From positions 124,001 through 188,000 of the forward strand of contig NZ_JAUHLN010000001.1 of the NCBI RefSeq assembly GCF_030412265.1: 64,000 bases of DNA, given 5' to 3'. The notes beneath the pieces were generated by a model, which searched no databases, had not been told where the DNA came from, and worked only from the letters and a program-made list of their open reading frames with translations. A program made the position numbers and the translations under genes. Shown in pieces: positions 9,208 through 20,500 of this stretch. Positions within the stretch are counted from its first letter, which is position 1. Every line of letters begins with the position of its first letter. The DNA is from Fictibacillus terranigra (GTDB lineage: Bacteria; Bacillota; Bacilli; Bacillales; Fictibacillaceae).

Positions 9208-11358
9208 TTGATGAACGGTTTACAGATCTTGAACTGGATTGCCTTTATTCTTGTAACCGCTTACGCCATCTATTTGTTTGCATATGTGGTGAAAACTCGT
9301 TACGAATTCATCAAAATGGGTAAAAAAGTCGAATTTGACCATACCGTGCAGGAACGGATCCAAGCTGTGCTTGTCAATGTATTCGGTCAGAAGAAGCTTT
9401 TGAAAGATAAAAAGAGCGGAATCATCCATGTGTTATTTTTCTATGGGTTCCTCCTTGTCCAATTTGGTGCGATTGATTTTATTTGGAAAGGGCTAGCCCC
9501 TGGGTCGCATCTTCCGCTTGGTCCTCTTTATCCCGGATTTACCTTTTTTCAGGAAACCGTAACTTTCCTCATCCTAGCAGCGGTCGTTTGGGCATTTTAC
9601 CGCAGATATGTCGAAAAGCTAGTACGCCTTAAACGGGGATTTAAAGCAGGTCTCGTGTTACTGTTCATCGGAGGATTAATGATTTCCGTCCTCCTCGGCA
9701 ACGCCATGGAAATCCTTTGGCATGATCTGGAGCTCGAATGGACGGCGCCGATTGCTTCAAGCCTCGCCTATATCCTTGGCGGGCTGCCAGAGGCTGCGGC
9801 CGTCACCCTATTCTTTATCTCCTGGTGGATTCATCTACTGTTCCTTCTCACGTTCCTTGTCTATGTGCCTCAGTCCAAGCATGCTCACTTAATCGCGGGC
9901 CCGCTCAATGTATGGCTTGGGAGGAAGGATAAAGTTGGGAAACTTTCATCCATTAACTTCGAAGATGAAACTCAGGAAGTATTCGGAGTGGGCAAGGTAG
10001 AAGACTTTAACCAGAAGCAGCTTGTCGACTTGTATGCATGTGTAGAATGCGGCCGCTGTACAAATGTGTGTCCGGCAACCGGTACAGGCAAAATGCTCTC
10101 GCCGATGGATATGATAATTAAAGTAAGGGATCATCTCACTGAAAAAGGAGCAGCGGTTACTTCACGCACACCATGGATGCCATCTTTTGCTTTCGCGAAT
10201 ACAAAAGGCAACCAGATTGCTTTTGAAGCCGCAGCAAAAGGACAGGGCGCTAAAGAGATGGCTGCTGCAACAGACGGAAGCTCTGCGTTCAAGTTTGAAT
10301 ATAATATTGAACTGATCGGCGAGGTCATGACCGAAGAAGAGATCTGGGCATGTACTACTTGCCGAAACTGTGAGGATCAATGCCCGGTGATGAATGAGCA
10401 TGTGGATAAAATCATCGACATGCGCCGCTATCTTGTTCTGACGGAAGGAAAGATGGAGGCCGATGCCAAACGTGCCATCCAAAATATTGAAAAGCAAGGA
10501 AACCCATGGGGCATTTCCAAAAAAGAAAGAGAAAACTGGCGTGAGCTTCGGGAAGATGTTTCGATTCCTACCGTAAAAGAGATGGAGAAGGCCGGTGAAG
10601 AGCTTGAATACTTGTTCTGGGTCAGCTCCATGGGGGCCTACGACAACCGAAGCCAGAAAATCGCACTTGCTTTTGCAAAGATCATGAATGAGGCCGGCGT
10701 CAAGTTTGCCATCCTTGGTAACAAGGAAAAGAACTCCGGGGATACGCCTCGACGAATCGGAAACGAGTTCTTGTTCCAGGAAATCTGCAACAGCAACATC
10801 GCGTTATTTGAAAAACATAATGTGAAGAAGATCATCACGATTGATCCGCATGCCTATAATACCTTTAAAAATGAGTATCCGGAGTTTGGTTATGAAGGTG
10901 AGGTTTATCACCATACCGAGCTTTTGGCAGAGTGGATTCAAGAAGGCCGCATCACACCGAAGTTTGAAGTGGATGAAGTCATCACTTATCATGATTCCTG
11001 CTATCTCGGGCGCTATAACGAAGTGTATGAGCCGCCTCGTGAGATATTGAAGGCCATCCCTGGAGTAAAGCTTGTTGAGATGGACCGAAATCGGCAAAAC
11101 GGCATGTGCTGCGGTGCAGGCGGCGGTATGATGTGGATGGAAGAAAAGGCAGGACAGCGTGTTAACGTCGCAAGGACTGAGCAGGCACTGGCGGTTAATC
11201 CGACGATGATCGGAAGCGGCTGCCCATACTGCTTAACCATGCTGAGCGATGGAACAAAAGCCAAAGAAGCAGAAGATCAGGTTCAAACATTGGATGTCGT
11301 TGAAATTCTTGAACGTTCCTTGTTTGGCTCATCAAAAGAAAAAGAATTGGTGCAATAA
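9208..11358 (+). CDS. fadF: FadF-type membrane iron-sulfur oxidoreductase of acyl-CoA oxidation
   Basis: A 716-residue membrane protein thought to pass electrons from acyl-CoA dehydrogenases through ETF to the quinone pool. The first third (about 1-235) holds several hydrophobic helices with a NarI-like character. Two ferredoxin-type motifs follow, CVECGRCTNVCP (about 276) and CTTCRNCEDQCP (about 384), for 4Fe-4S clusters. The C-terminal half has two heterodisulfide-reductase-type CCG modules, with HDSCYLGR, CCGAGGG and GCPYCLTM. ATG at 9208 is used; the ribosome site there is weak (GGGAG). The position after uvsE-clsB equals B. subtilis ywjF/fadF. A FadR-like box lies in its promoter. Confidence 0.9.
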   Translation: MMNGLQILNWIAFILVTAYAIYLFAYVVKTRYEFIKMGKKVEFDHTVQERIQAVLVNVFGQKKLLKDKKSGIIHVLFFYGFLLVQFGAIDFIWKGLAPGSHLPLGPLYPGFTFFQETVTFLILAAVVWAFYRRYVEKLVRLKRGFKAGLVLLFIGGLMISVLLGNAMEILWHDLELEWTAPIASSLAYILGGLPEAAAVTLFFISWWIHLLFLLTFLVYVPQSKHAHLIAGPLNVWLGRKDKVGKLSSINFEDETQEVFGVGKVEDFNQKQLVDLYACVECGRCTNVCPATGTGKMLSPMDMIIKVRDHLTEKGAAVTSRTPWMPSFAFANTKGNQIAFEAAAKGQGAKEMAAATDGSSAFKFEYNIELIGEVMTEEEIWACTTCRNCEDQCPVMNEHVDKIIDMRRYLVLTEGKMEADAKRAIQNIEKQGNPWGISKKERENWRELREDVSIPTVKEMEKAGEELEYLFWVSSMGAYDNRSQKIALAFAKIMNEAGVKFAILGNKEKNSGDTPRRIGNEFLFQEICNSNIALFEKHNVKKIITIDPHAYNTFKNEYPEFGYEGEVYHHTELLAEWIQEGRITPKFEVDEVITYHDSCYLGRYNEVYEPPREILKAIPGVKLVEMDRNRQNGMCCGAGGGMMWMEEKAGQRVNVARTEQALAVNPTMIGSGCPYCLTMLSDGTKAKEAEDQVQTLDVVEILERSLFGSSKEKELVQ

Positions 11359-11360
11359 GA

Positions 11361-11394
11361 GGTTAACCTGCTGTCGATTGGCAGCAGGTTAACC
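11361..11394 (+). other. Perfect 13-bp hairpin without T tract between fadF and the thiolase gene
   Basis: GGTTAACCTGCTG pairs perfectly with CAGCAGGTTAACC around an 8-nt loop. No run of T follows (CATGAATCTTTG), so it is not a classical terminator; it may stabilise or delimit the fadF mRNA end. Confidence 0.6.
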
Positions 11395-11406
11395 CATGAA
11401 TCTTTG

Positions 11407-11436
11407 TTGACCGAGCGTTCGCTCGGGACATCTTGT
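11407..11436 (+). promoter_or_regulatory. Candidate promoter with palindromic TetR-type operator before the thiolase operon
   Basis: CCGAGCG-TT-CGCTCGG (11411-11426) is a perfect 7-bp inverted repeat around TT. It lies between TTGACC (11407-11412) and a poor -10 candidate TCTTGT (11431-11436, 18-nt spacer). A 16-bp GC-rich palindrome of this form is typical for a TetR-family dimer, and a TetR gene is encoded in the operon that follows. Operator assignment is inference. Confidence 0.55.
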
Positions 11437-11488
11437 AAGCGTTTTAATCAATCCAGCTTCAGCTTTTTAATAAAAGGAGTGATTTTGC

Positions 11489-12685
11489 ATGGGTAAAACA
11501 GTCATTGTCAGCGGTGTACGTACACCAATCGGTAAGTTTGGCGGAGCTTTAAGCACTTTATCTGCATCTGATCTTGGTGCAGCAGCGATTAAAGAAGCGC
11601 TGCAAAGAGCGGATGTCAATGCGGGCCAGGTAGATGAACTGATCATGGGCTGTGTGCTGCAGGGCGGACAGGGTCAGATTCCTTCCCGTCAGGCTGCCCG
11701 GAAGGCAGGCTTGCCATGGGAAGTGAAAACAGAAACCATCAACAAAGTCTGTGCTTCCGGAATGAGGAGCGTAACCTTAGCTGATCAGATCATCCGTGCC
11801 GGTGATGAAGAAGTGGTTGTAGCCGGCGGGATGGAGTCGATGAGCAATACACCTTATATTCTTCCAAAAGCTCGCTGGGGCTATCGTATGGGAGACGGGC
11901 AGGTGAAGGACTTGATGACACATGACGGACTCACTTGCTCCTTTACAGGCGTTCACATGGGAACATACGGCAATGAAGTGGCGCAGGAGCTTGAAATTTC
12001 ACGTGAGAAACAGGATGAGTGGGCATTAAGGAGCCATCAAAGAGCGGTTTCCGCCACTGATGATGGCACGTTTGCTGAAGAAATCGTAGCGATACAGGTG
12101 CCTCAGCGCAAAGGAGAGCCGATTTCTGTAACAGCGGATGAAGCACCAAGAAAAGATACAACTTCTGAACGTCTGGCTAAACTGGCCCCTGTTTTCTCCT
12201 CAACAGGAACCATTACAGCAGGAAATGCACCTGGAGTAAACGACGGTGCTGCAGCGCTGGTCCTCATGTCTGAAGAGCGGGCACATAAAGAAGGAAAAGA
12301 AGTGATGGCCACTATCCTCGGAGCTGCGGCAATTGCCCTTGAAGCGAAGGATTTTCCAAAAACACCGGGCTTAGTCATCAATGAATTGCTGAAGAAAACA
12401 GGAAGAACCCTTGAAGAAATCGACTTATTTGAGATTAACGAAGCTTTTGCAGCAGTAGCGTTGGCCAGTGCAGAGCTTGCGAACCTTGATCTGGAAAAAG
12501 TAAACGTGAACGGCGGAGCGGTAGCCTTAGGGCATCCGATCGGAGCAAGCGGAGCGAGAATCATTGTTTCATTGATTCATGAACTGAAAAGGCGCGGAGG
12601 CGGCCTGGGGATCGCATCCATCTGTTCAGGCGGCGGCCAGGGCGATGCTGTATTGATTGAAGTGAATTCATCAAAGGGGGAATAA
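11489..12685 (+). CDS. Acetyl-CoA acetyltransferase (thiolase)
   Basis: A 398-residue thiolase. The acylated cysteine is in [10 protein letters not shown] (about residue 88), and the other catalytic blocks are [11 protein letters not shown] (His) and CSGGGQGDA (second Cys), both near the C-terminus, with NEAFAA before them. It either cleaves acetoacetyl-CoA/3-ketoacyl-CoA with CoA or condenses two acetyl-CoA. It is the first gene of a cluster running to 20770, ends 2 bp before the hydroxyacyl-CoA dehydrogenase start, and resembles B. subtilis MmgA in context. The ribosome site AAAGGAGTGA is strong. Chain-length preference cannot be read from sequence. Confidence 0.93.
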   Translation: MGKTVIVSGVRTPIGKFGGALSTLSASDLGAAAIKEALQRADVNAGQVDELIMGCVLQGGQGQIPSRQAARKAGLPWEVKTETINKVCASGMRSVTLADQIIRAGDEEVVVAGGMESMSNTPYILPKARWGYRMGDGQVKDLMTHDGLTCSFTGVHMGTYGNEVAQELEISREKQDEWALRSHQRAVSATDDGTFAEEIVAIQVPQRKGEPISVTADEAPRKDTTSERLAKLAPVFSSTGTITAGNAPGVNDGAAALVLMSEERAHKEGKEVMATILGAAAIALEAKDFPKTPGLVINELLKKTGRTLEEIDLFEINEAFAAVALASAELANLDLEKVNVNGGAVALGHPIGASGARIIVSLIHELKRRGGGLGIASICSGGGQGDAVLIEVNSSKGE

Positions 12686-12687
12686 GA

Positions 12688-13539
12688 ATGAACGTCAAAA
12701 CCATCATGGTAATTGGAGCCGGGCAAATGGGCTCAGGTATTGCTCAAGTATGTGCGATGGCAAACTACAAGGTTTACCTTCACGACCTAAAGGAAGAGTT
12801 TGTCCAAAAAGGCATGGAATCTATTTCACGGCAGCTAGCCCGCCAAGTGGAAAAAGGAAAGATGGCAGCAGATGAAAGGAAGGCTGTTTTAGAGCGCCTC
12901 CACCCTTCAACGGACATTCAAAATGCTGCAGATGCGGATTTGGTCATTGAAGCAGTCATCGAAAATATGGACGTGAAAACCCAGGTGTTTAAGATGCTGG
13001 ATGAAATGGCGCCGGAACATGCCATTTTGGCCAGTAACACCTCTTCCCTTCCCATTACTGAGATCGCCGCTGTCACGAATCGGCCGGAACGTGTCATCGG
13101 CATGCATTTCATGAATCCTGTGCCGGTAATGAAGCTGGTTGAAATTATCCGGGGGCTCCAAACGAGCGATGGGGTCTATCAGCTCATTGAAGAAGTGACG
13201 AAACAAGTGGGCAAGGTTCCGGTGGAAGTGAATGATTTTCCAGGCTTTATTTCCAACAGGATTTTAATGCCGATGATCAATGAAGCGATTTTTGCCCTCT
13301 ATGAAGGTGTAGCGGAGCCGGAAGCGATCGATGAAATTATGAAACTGGGAATGAATCATCCGATGGGTCCCCTGACATTGGCGGACTTTATCGGCCTCGA
13401 TACATGCCTTTACATCATGGAGACACTCCAGGAAGGCTTTGGCGATGATAAATACCGGCCTTGCCCGCTTCTCCGCAAGTATGTGAAGGCAGGCTGGCTT
13501 GGCAAGAAATCGGGCAAAGGGTTCTACACCTATAACTGA
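12688..13539 (+). CDS. 3-hydroxybutyryl-CoA (3-hydroxyacyl-CoA) dehydrogenase
   Basis: A 283-residue short-form enzyme that oxidises 3-hydroxyacyl-CoA with NAD. The N-terminal Rossmann motif is [13 protein letters not shown] (residues 8-20). The catalytic His is in [16 protein letters not shown] (about residue 138) and the C-terminal dimerisation domain contains [15 protein letters not shown] and [16 protein letters not shown]. Length and motifs match Hbd/MmgB. It sits between the thiolase and two acyl-CoA dehydrogenases, so the operon encodes several consecutive steps of short-chain beta-oxidation; an enoyl-CoA hydratase gene is not present in the window. Confidence 0.93.
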   Translation: MNVKTIMVIGAGQMGSGIAQVCAMANYKVYLHDLKEEFVQKGMESISRQLARQVEKGKMAADERKAVLERLHPSTDIQNAADADLVIEAVIENMDVKTQVFKMLDEMAPEHAILASNTSSLPITEIAAVTNRPERVIGMHFMNPVPVMKLVEIIRGLQTSDGVYQLIEEVTKQVGKVPVEVNDFPGFISNRILMPMINEAIFALYEGVAEPEAIDEIMKLGMNHPMGPLTLADFIGLDTCLYIMETLQEGFGDDKYRPCPLLRKYVKAGWLGKKSGKGFYTYN

Positions 13540-13570
13540 TGCAGGAACGCTTGAACAGGGGGGATGAGAC

Positions 13571-14713
13571 GTGAACCTCACGTTTACAGAAGAACAGCTC
13601 ATGATGCAAAAAATGGTGCGTGATTTTGCTCAAAAAGAAATTGCGCCTATCGTGGATAAAATGGATGAGACCGATCAGTTTCCAGCAGAGGCCGTCAAAA
13701 AAATGGGCGAGCTCGGACTAATGGGCATACCCATCCCGGAAAAATATGGCGGTGCAGGCATGGACTTCACCTCCTATATTATTGCCATTAATGAATTGTC
13801 AAAGGTGAGTGCGACGGTCGGCGTCATTCTTTCTGTTCATACAAGCTTAGTGGCTAATTCCATCTATTATTTTGGAAATGAAGAGCAAAAGCAAAGGCTT
13901 ATCCCTAAACTGGCCGGCGGGGATTATCTTGGTGCTTTCGGCCTGACAGAACCGGGTGCCGGATCCGATGCCGCTGCTCTGAAAACGAAAGCTGTGAAAA
14001 AGGGTGATAAGTACATCCTGAACGGGTCTAAAATCTTCATCACCAATGCGGGTGCGGCACATCTATACATCGTTTTTGCTTCGACCCATCCTGAGGCTGG
14101 CCCAAAAGGAATAGCAGCGTTTATTGTCGAAAAAGGCACACCGGGCTTTTCCGTCGGAAAAAAAGAAAAAAAGATGGGGCTGAACGGATCCAACACATGT
14201 GAGATTATCTTTGACCAGGCCGAGGTTCCAGCAGAAAACCTGCTGGGTGCAGAAGGGGAAGGCTTCAAAATTGCAATGAGCAACCTGGAAGCGGGACGGA
14301 TAGGAATTGCTGCACAATCGCTTGGAATTGCGGAAGCAGGGCTTCAGCATTCTCTGGAATACGCGAAAACCCGCAAACAGTTCGGAAAGCCGATCGGCGC
14401 CCAGCAAGGCTTGGCGTTCATGCTCTCCGATATGGCCACAAGAGTGGAAGCTGCCAAACTATTAACCTATCGTGCAGCACATATGCGTACGATGAACCAG
14501 CCGTGCGGAAAAGAAGCTTCAATGGCCAAACTGTACGCTTCACAGGCAGCGATGAAAACGGCCATCGATGCTATACAAGTACACGGGGGATACGGCTATA
14601 CGAAAGAGTATCCGGTGGAGCGGCTGTTCAGGGATGCCAAAGTATGTGAGATCTATGAAGGAACAAGTGAGATCCAACGGCTCGTGCTGAGTAAGCACTT
14701 AATACAAGACTAA
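13571..14713 (+). CDS. Acyl-CoA dehydrogenase (first paralogue)
   Basis: A 380-residue FAD enzyme introducing the 2,3 double bond into acyl-CoA. The start is GTG at 13571 with a GGGGGGATGAG stretch upstream. Visible signatures are [18 protein letters not shown] (flavin/substrate region, about 128-145), [33 protein letters not shown], and the catalytic-base segment [14 protein letters not shown] at the C-terminus. It is followed after 19 bp by a close paralogue. Substrate chain length is unknown; the context suggests butyryl-, isobutyryl- or 2-methylbutyryl-CoA. Confidence 0.92.
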   Translation: MNLTFTEEQLMMQKMVRDFAQKEIAPIVDKMDETDQFPAEAVKKMGELGLMGIPIPEKYGGAGMDFTSYIIAINELSKVSATVGVILSVHTSLVANSIYYFGNEEQKQRLIPKLAGGDYLGAFGLTEPGAGSDAAALKTKAVKKGDKYILNGSKIFITNAGAAHLYIVFASTHPEAGPKGIAAFIVEKGTPGFSVGKKEKKMGLNGSNTCEIIFDQAEVPAENLLGAEGEGFKIAMSNLEAGRIGIAAQSLGIAEAGLQHSLEYAKTRKQFGKPIGAQQGLAFMLSDMATRVEAAKLLTYRAAHMRTMNQPCGKEASMAKLYASQAAMKTAIDAIQVHGGYGYTKEYPVERLFRDAKVCEIYEGTSEIQRLVLSKHLIQD

Positions 14714-14732
14714 ACAGGGAGGCAAGAGAAAC

Positions 14733-15875
14733 ATGCAATTTCAACTATCTGAAGAACACGAAATGATCCGCAAAATGGTGCGTGACTTTGCAAAAAATGA
14801 AGTAGAACCGACAGCTGCAGAAAGGGATGAAGAAGAACGGTTTGACCGCAGCCTTTTTGACAAGATGGCTGAGCTCGGGCTTGCAGGTATCCCTTGGCCG
14901 GAAGAATACGGCGGAATCGGAGGAGACTATCTTGGATATGTAATTGCGGTGGAGGAGCTTTCCCGCGTGTGTGCATCAACAGGTGTAACTTTGTCCGCGC
15001 ATACCTCGCTTGCCGGCTGGCCGATCTTTAAATTCGGTAGTGAAGAGCAAAAACAAAAGTTTCTTCGCCCGATGGCAGAAGGGCAAAAAATGGGAGCCTA
15101 TGGCCTGACAGAACCGGGATCCGGATCTGATGCCTCCAATATGAGAACAACAGCGCGAAAAGATGGCGGCGATTATATTATCAACGGGTCTAAGATATTC
15201 ATCACCAATGCAGGAGAAGCTGAAATTAATGTGGTGTTTGCGATGACCGACCAATCCGCAGGACACCGCGGCATTTCTGCATTCATCATTGAAAAAGGTA
15301 CACCGGGCTTTTCCTTCGGCAAAAAAGAGAAAAAGCTAGGGATCCGCTCTTCACCGACATTGGAGCTCATTATGGAAGACTGCAGAGTTCCTGCAGAAAA
15401 CTTGCTCGGCAAAGAAGGAGAAGGCTTCAAGATTGCCATGATGACGCTTGACGGCGGAAGGAACGGAATCGCTGCACAGGCAGTCGGTATTGCTCAGGGA
15501 GCGCTGGATGCCGCGGTTACCTATGCCAAAGAAAGAAAGCAGTTTGGAAAGTCCATCGGCCAGAATCAAGGAATTGGATTTAAATTAGCCGACATGGCAA
15601 CGAAGGTCGAAGCGGCAAGGCTTTTAACCTATCAAGCTGCATGGCGTGAAAGCCAAGGGCTTCCATATGGAAAAGAATCTGCGATGTCCAAACTTTTTGC
15701 AGGTGACATTGCCATGGAAGTAACGACTGATGCTGTGCAAGTATTCGGGGGATACGGGTATACAAAAGAGTATCCCGTTGAACGGTATATGCGAGATGCG
15801 AAAATCACTCAAATCTACGAAGGAACACAGGAAATCCAGCGATTGGTTATCTCCAAAATGCTGCTGAAGGATTAA
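14733..15875 (+). CDS. acdA: Acyl-CoA dehydrogenase AcdA-like (second paralogue)
   Basis: Also 380 residues and clearly homologous to the preceding gene along its whole length, probably by an old tandem duplication. Signatures are [61 protein letters not shown] and the base-containing [15 protein letters not shown]. In B. subtilis acdA directly follows fadF; here the thiolase, dehydrogenase and a second acyl-CoA dehydrogenase have been placed between them. Electrons would pass to ETF and then to FadF. The two paralogues probably differ in acyl preference, for example straight against branched chains (inference). Confidence 0.9.
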   Translation: MQFQLSEEHEMIRKMVRDFAKNEVEPTAAERDEEERFDRSLFDKMAELGLAGIPWPEEYGGIGGDYLGYVIAVEELSRVCASTGVTLSAHTSLAGWPIFKFGSEEQKQKFLRPMAEGQKMGAYGLTEPGSGSDASNMRTTARKDGGDYIINGSKIFITNAGEAEINVVFAMTDQSAGHRGISAFIIEKGTPGFSFGKKEKKLGIRSSPTLELIMEDCRVPAENLLGKEGEGFKIAMMTLDGGRNGIAAQAVGIAQGALDAAVTYAKERKQFGKSIGQNQGIGFKLADMATKVEAARLLTYQAAWRESQGLPYGKESAMSKLFAGDIAMEVTTDAVQVFGGYGYTKEYPVERYMRDAKITQIYEGTQEIQRLVISKMLLKD

Positions 15876-15885
15876 GGAGGAGAAC

Positions 15886-16839
15886 ATGCACCCATTGGCC
15901 GAACGCATTAAAAATAAAGATGAACGAGCGCTTGCGAAAGCCATTTCCTATGTTGAGAACGACCACCCTGAGAAGCTTGAACTGTTAAAAGACATTCATA
16001 GCCTTCGGAAAAAGGCCCATTTTGTCGGACTTACCGGTTCTCCAGGTGCAGGCAAGAGCTCCCTGGTCAACCGGCTGATGACCTTTTTGCGCAGCCGGGG
16101 CATGACGATAGGAGTGGTGGCGGTTGATCCGACCAGTCCGTTTAGCGGCGGAGCCATTCTCGGTGACCGGGTGAGGATGAGTGAACATTTTACAGATCCA
16201 GATGTGTTCATCCGGAGCATGGGAACAAGGGGAAGCCTGGGCGGTCTTGCCAGGACAACAAAGGAAACCGTTCGGCTGATGGATGCCTATGGCTTTGACG
16301 TGATCCTCATCGAAACAGTGGGGGTTGGGCAGTCTGAGCTTGACATTATGAAGATTGCCGACAGCATTGCTGTAGTATTAAACCCGGGTAGCGGAGATGT
16401 TGTTCAAGTTTTCAAGGCTGGAATTATGGAAATTGCCGACCTGTTTGTCGTTAACAAAGCCGATCTCCCCGGTGTGCCTAAGCTTTTATCTGAAATTGAA
16501 GCGATGCTTGATCTAGTGAAGCATGATGCACCCTATCGTCCGCCGATCGTTCAGACGATATCTGTACAAAATAAGGGGATGGAGGACGTATGGGATCAGC
16601 TGAGTGCCCACCGCCGATATTTGGAGGCAAGCGGTGAAGGAGAAGAGCGGCGGGTACGCAGCCTCAAACAGGAAGTGATCGAAGTTGTGCATTACGAACT
16701 GATGCGCAGCCTCTTAATAGAAGAAGAGAGTAAGGGATATCCATGGCTGGCTGATGTCCAGCGGGGAAAGCTGGATCCGTATTCGGCGGCCGAAAAGGTC
16801 CTTGAGGATTGGTATAGAAACCAGGACGGAAAAGAGTGA
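15886..16839 (+). CDS. meaB: MeaB/ArgK-family GTPase, mutase chaperone
   Basis: A 317-residue P-loop GTPase of the MeaB (ArgK) family, which guards B12-dependent acyl-CoA mutases by controlling cofactor loading and replacement. The Walker A motif is GLTGSPGAGKSSLVNRL (about 46-62); VVAVDPTSPFSGGAILGDRVRM, ETVGVGQSE and the base-recognition motif VNKADL follow, then the C-terminal dimerisation arm. It overlaps the TetR gene by one base (TGATG). The mutase encoded two genes downstream already contains a MeaB-like domain, so a free copy beside it is noteworthy; see findings. Confidence 0.93.
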   Translation: MHPLAERIKNKDERALAKAISYVENDHPEKLELLKDIHSLRKKAHFVGLTGSPGAGKSSLVNRLMTFLRSRGMTIGVVAVDPTSPFSGGAILGDRVRMSEHFTDPDVFIRSMGTRGSLGGLARTTKETVRLMDAYGFDVILIETVGVGQSELDIMKIADSIAVVLNPGSGDVVQVFKAGIMEIADLFVVNKADLPGVPKLLSEIEAMLDLVKHDAPYRPPIVQTISVQNKGMEDVWDQLSAHRRYLEASGEGEERRVRSLKQEVIEVVHYELMRSLLIEEESKGYPWLADVQRGKLDPYSAAEKVLEDWYRNQDGKE

Positions 16840-17489
16840 TGGTTTTGGGAAGAAAGGAAGTACCCTCGCTTGTAAAGGATGAAAAGCTGATCGAAAAAAG
16901 GCGCGGAGAAATGGTTAAGGCAGCAGTGAACCTATTTAAGGAAAACGGCTTTCACCGTACAACCACCCGGGAAATCGCAAAAGCGTCCGGGTTCAGCATA
17001 GGAACGCTGTATGAGTATATCCGCTCGAAGGAAGATATTCTATACCTCGTCTGTGACAGCATCTATGAAGGGGTAAAGGAAAAGCTCCATGAACAGATCT
17101 CTCTGGCAGAGGGAAGCATCGAACATGTGAAAAAGGCCATCGCTGTCTATTTTAATGTGGTTGATGAGATGCAGGATGAAGTGCTCGTCATGTACCAGGA
17201 AGCCAAGTCACTTTCACGCGAAGCACTGCCTTATGTGCTGAAAAAAGAGCTGGAGATGACAGCGATCTTCGAGGACCTACTGCATCGGACAGTGGCACAA
17301 GGGGAACTGGAATTGAACGAAGAGGAAGTAAAACTTCTCGCCCACAACATCCTGGTTCATGGGCAGATGTGGACCTTCCGACGCTGGAGCCTCAGAAAGG
17401 AATACACATTGGAAGAGTATACCCAAATGCAGATCAATCTGCTTTTATACGGAGTTCTAAACCGCAGCCTGACAGGCAAAACAAGTTAA
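16839..17489 (+). CDS. TetR/AcrR family transcriptional regulator
   Basis: A 216-residue regulator starting at the ATG that overlaps the meaB stop (TGATG); a GTG one codon upstream is possible. The N-terminal helix-turn-helix is AAVNLFKENGFHRTTTREIAKASGFSIGTLYEYIRSKEDIL (about 27-67), the classic TetR pattern, followed by an alpha-helical ligand domain. Its place inside the acyl-CoA operon suggests an acyl-CoA-sensing repressor of the cluster, with the palindrome at 11411-11426 and perhaps the FadR-like box at 9079-9096 as targets. Regulator class is firm, ligand and targets are inference. Confidence 0.88.
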   Translation: MVLGRKEVPSLVKDEKLIEKRRGEMVKAAVNLFKENGFHRTTTREIAKASGFSIGTLYEYIRSKEDILYLVCDSIYEGVKEKLHEQISLAEGSIEHVKKAIAVYFNVVDEMQDEVLVMYQEAKSLSREALPYVLKKELEMTAIFEDLLHRTVAQGELELNEEEVKLLAHNILVHGQMWTFRRWSLRKEYTLEEYTQMQINLLLYGVLNRSLTGKTS

Positions 17490-17509
17490 GTTAGAGAGGA
17501 GAAGGGAAA

Positions 17510-20500
17510 ATGAGTAATCCGGAAGTATATCAGCCGAAGAACCATATTCGTTTTGTAACCGCTTCCAGTCTGTTTGACGGACATGACGCGTCCATTAACA
17601 TTATGAGGCGAATTTTGCAGTCAAGCGGAGCTGAAGTCATCCATCTTGGGCATAACCGTTCAGTAGACGAGGTCGTCAGTGCAGCCATTCAGGAAGATGT
17701 TCAGGGTATTGCGATTTCTTCCTATCAAGGCGGCCATGTCGAATATTTTAAGTACATGATCGATCTTTTAAAGGAACGCGGAGCGAGCCATATCAAAGTA
17801 TTTGGCGGAGGCGGAGGCGTTATTATTCCGCCGGAAATAAAAGAACTGCACAGCTACGGCGTCACCCGCCTGTTCTCTCCCGAGGACGGCAGGATCAACG
17901 GCCTTCAGGGGATGATCAACTTCATGCTTCAGGAATGCGATTTTCAGACAGTGACCGAACTCACGGATGAACTGGAGAAGCTCCATGAAAAAGAAAGCCG
18001 TGCCGTCGCACGCCTGATCACGGTTGCCGAGAACGGACAGTTCGCTCCAAAGGAAACCGCAGCCACAGTTGAACACGTGCTCCAGCAAGTCAAAAGCACA
18101 CAGCAAAACGTACCTGTACTCGGAATCACAGGAACAGGAGGCGCAGGAAAAAGCTCATTGACCGATGAACTTGTGCGCCGTTACGTGAATGAATTTGAAG
18201 ATAAAACGGTAGCCATCATTTCTATCGATCCGACGAAGCAAAAAACGGGCGGCGCCTTGCTCGGTGACCGCATCCGCATGAACTCCATCTACAATCCCCG
18301 TGTATACATGCGAAGTCTTGCAACTAGGGGCTCCCGCTCAGAGATTTCGGCAGCAACCCGCGATGCACTCTCTGTGGTAAAGGCCGCAGGTTATGATCTG
18401 GTCATTGTGGAAACGAGCGGAATTGGGCAAGGAGACGCGGAAATCGTGGATATTTCAGATGTTTCCATGTACGTGATGACGAGTGAATTCGGCGCGCCTT
18501 CACAGCTTGAGAAAATTGATATGATCGATTACGCCGATCTCATCGCCATCAACAAGTTTGAACGAAAAGGTTCGGAAGACGCGCTGCGTGATGTAAAGAA
18601 ACAGTATCAGCGCTCACGCCAATGGTTTGAAAAAGAGCTTGATGAAATGCCGGTATACGGAACGATCGCAAGCCAATTCAACGATGCAGGAACGAACATT
18701 CTTTTCCGGGCATTGATCCAATCCTTAAATGATAAATGTGGACTCGATTGGGAGCTCAAGCCCCTGGCGGAAGAAACGGTCGCCAAAAAGAACGTGATCA
18801 TTCCAGGTGAGCGCAGCCAGTATCTAAACGATCTCGTCTATACAATGAAAGATTACTATAAGACGATGAATGAACAAGTAAAGTATGCAAGGAAGAGCTA
18901 CCAGCTCAAAGGTTCAATAGAAACGATACAGGAGATCAATGCGAGCGGAGAGGCCGTCTCTACCCTTGAAGAAGCAAGAGATCTAATAGAGGAGAATCTT
19001 CTACCATATACGAGAAAAACAATCGAAAACTGGCCGAAGCTGAGGGAGCAGTACAGCGGCACAGAATTTGTAACGAAGATCAGGGACAAAGAAATCGTTA
19101 CAGAGATCACAACAAAAAGTCTTTCAGGATTAAACATTCCGAAAGTCTCTCTTCCTAAGTTTGAAGACTGGGGAGAAATTGTAAAATGGGTCATGAAAGA
19201 AAATGTCCCTGGAGCCTTCCCTTACACAGCAGGGGTATTCCCGTTTAAACGAAAGGGTGAAGATCCGAAGCGCCAATTTGCCGGAGAAGGAACGCCGGCA
19301 CGAACCAACCGGCGTTTTCACTATCTTTCAAAAGACGATGATGCGAAGCGTTTGAGTACAGCTTTTGACTCCGTTACTTTGTATGGCGAGGATCCGGATT
19401 ACCGCCCGGACATTTATGGAAAAGTGGGGGAAAGCGGTGTCAGCATCTGTACGCTGGATGATATGAAAAAGCTATACGACGGCTTTGATTTGATCGCGCC
19501 GAGCACATCCGTCTCCATGACGATCAATGGTCCTGCTCCGATTATTCTTGCGATGTTCATGAATACGGCCATCGATCAGCAGGTTCAAATTTTTGAAGAG
19601 GAGCACCAACGCTTTCCAAATGAAGCGGAATACAAGGAGATTGCCGCTATGACGCTCGCGAGTGTACGCGGAACGGTTCAGGCAGATATTCTGAAGGAAG
19701 ACCAGGGGCAAAATACGTGTATTTTCTCAACTGAATTTGCGTTGCGCATGATGGGAGACATTCAGCAATATTTCATCGATCACAATGTGCGTAATTATTA
19801 TTCCGTATCCATCTCCGGCTACCATATCGCTGAAGCGGGTGCTAACCCGATTACTCAGCTGGCCTTTACGCTGGCGAACGGCTTTACGTATGTTGAATAT
19901 TATTTAAGCCGCGGCATGCATATCGATGATTTTGCGCCGAACCTTTCGTTCTTCTTCAGCAACGGCCTGGATCCGGAATATGCGGTGATCGGCCGGGTTG
20001 CACGAAGAATTTGGGCGACGGTGATGAAGAATAAATACGGTGCTAACGAACGCAGCCAGAAGCTGAAGTATCATGTCCAAACATCCGGCCGTTCGCTTCA
20101 TGCCCAGGAAATCGACTTTAACGACATCCGTACAACACTTCAGGCTCTGATGGCGCTCTATGATAACTGCAATTCGCTCCATACCAACTCTTATGACGAG
20201 GCCATTACGACTCCGACAGAGGAATCTGTCCGCCGTGCGATGGCGATCCAGTTGATCATCACAAAGGAAATGGGTCTTGCCCGTAATGAAAATTCCCTAC
20301 AAGGATCGTTTATTATTGAGGAGCTGACCGACCTTGTGGAGGAAGCGGTTCTTCAGGAATTCGAAAGGCTGAATGCACGAGGCGGCGTTTTAGGCTCCAT
20401 GGAGACGCAATATCAGCGAGGAAAAATCCAGGAAGAATCCATGTATTATGAGATGAAAAAACATAATGGAGAGTTGCCGATCATTGGGGTGAACACGTAC

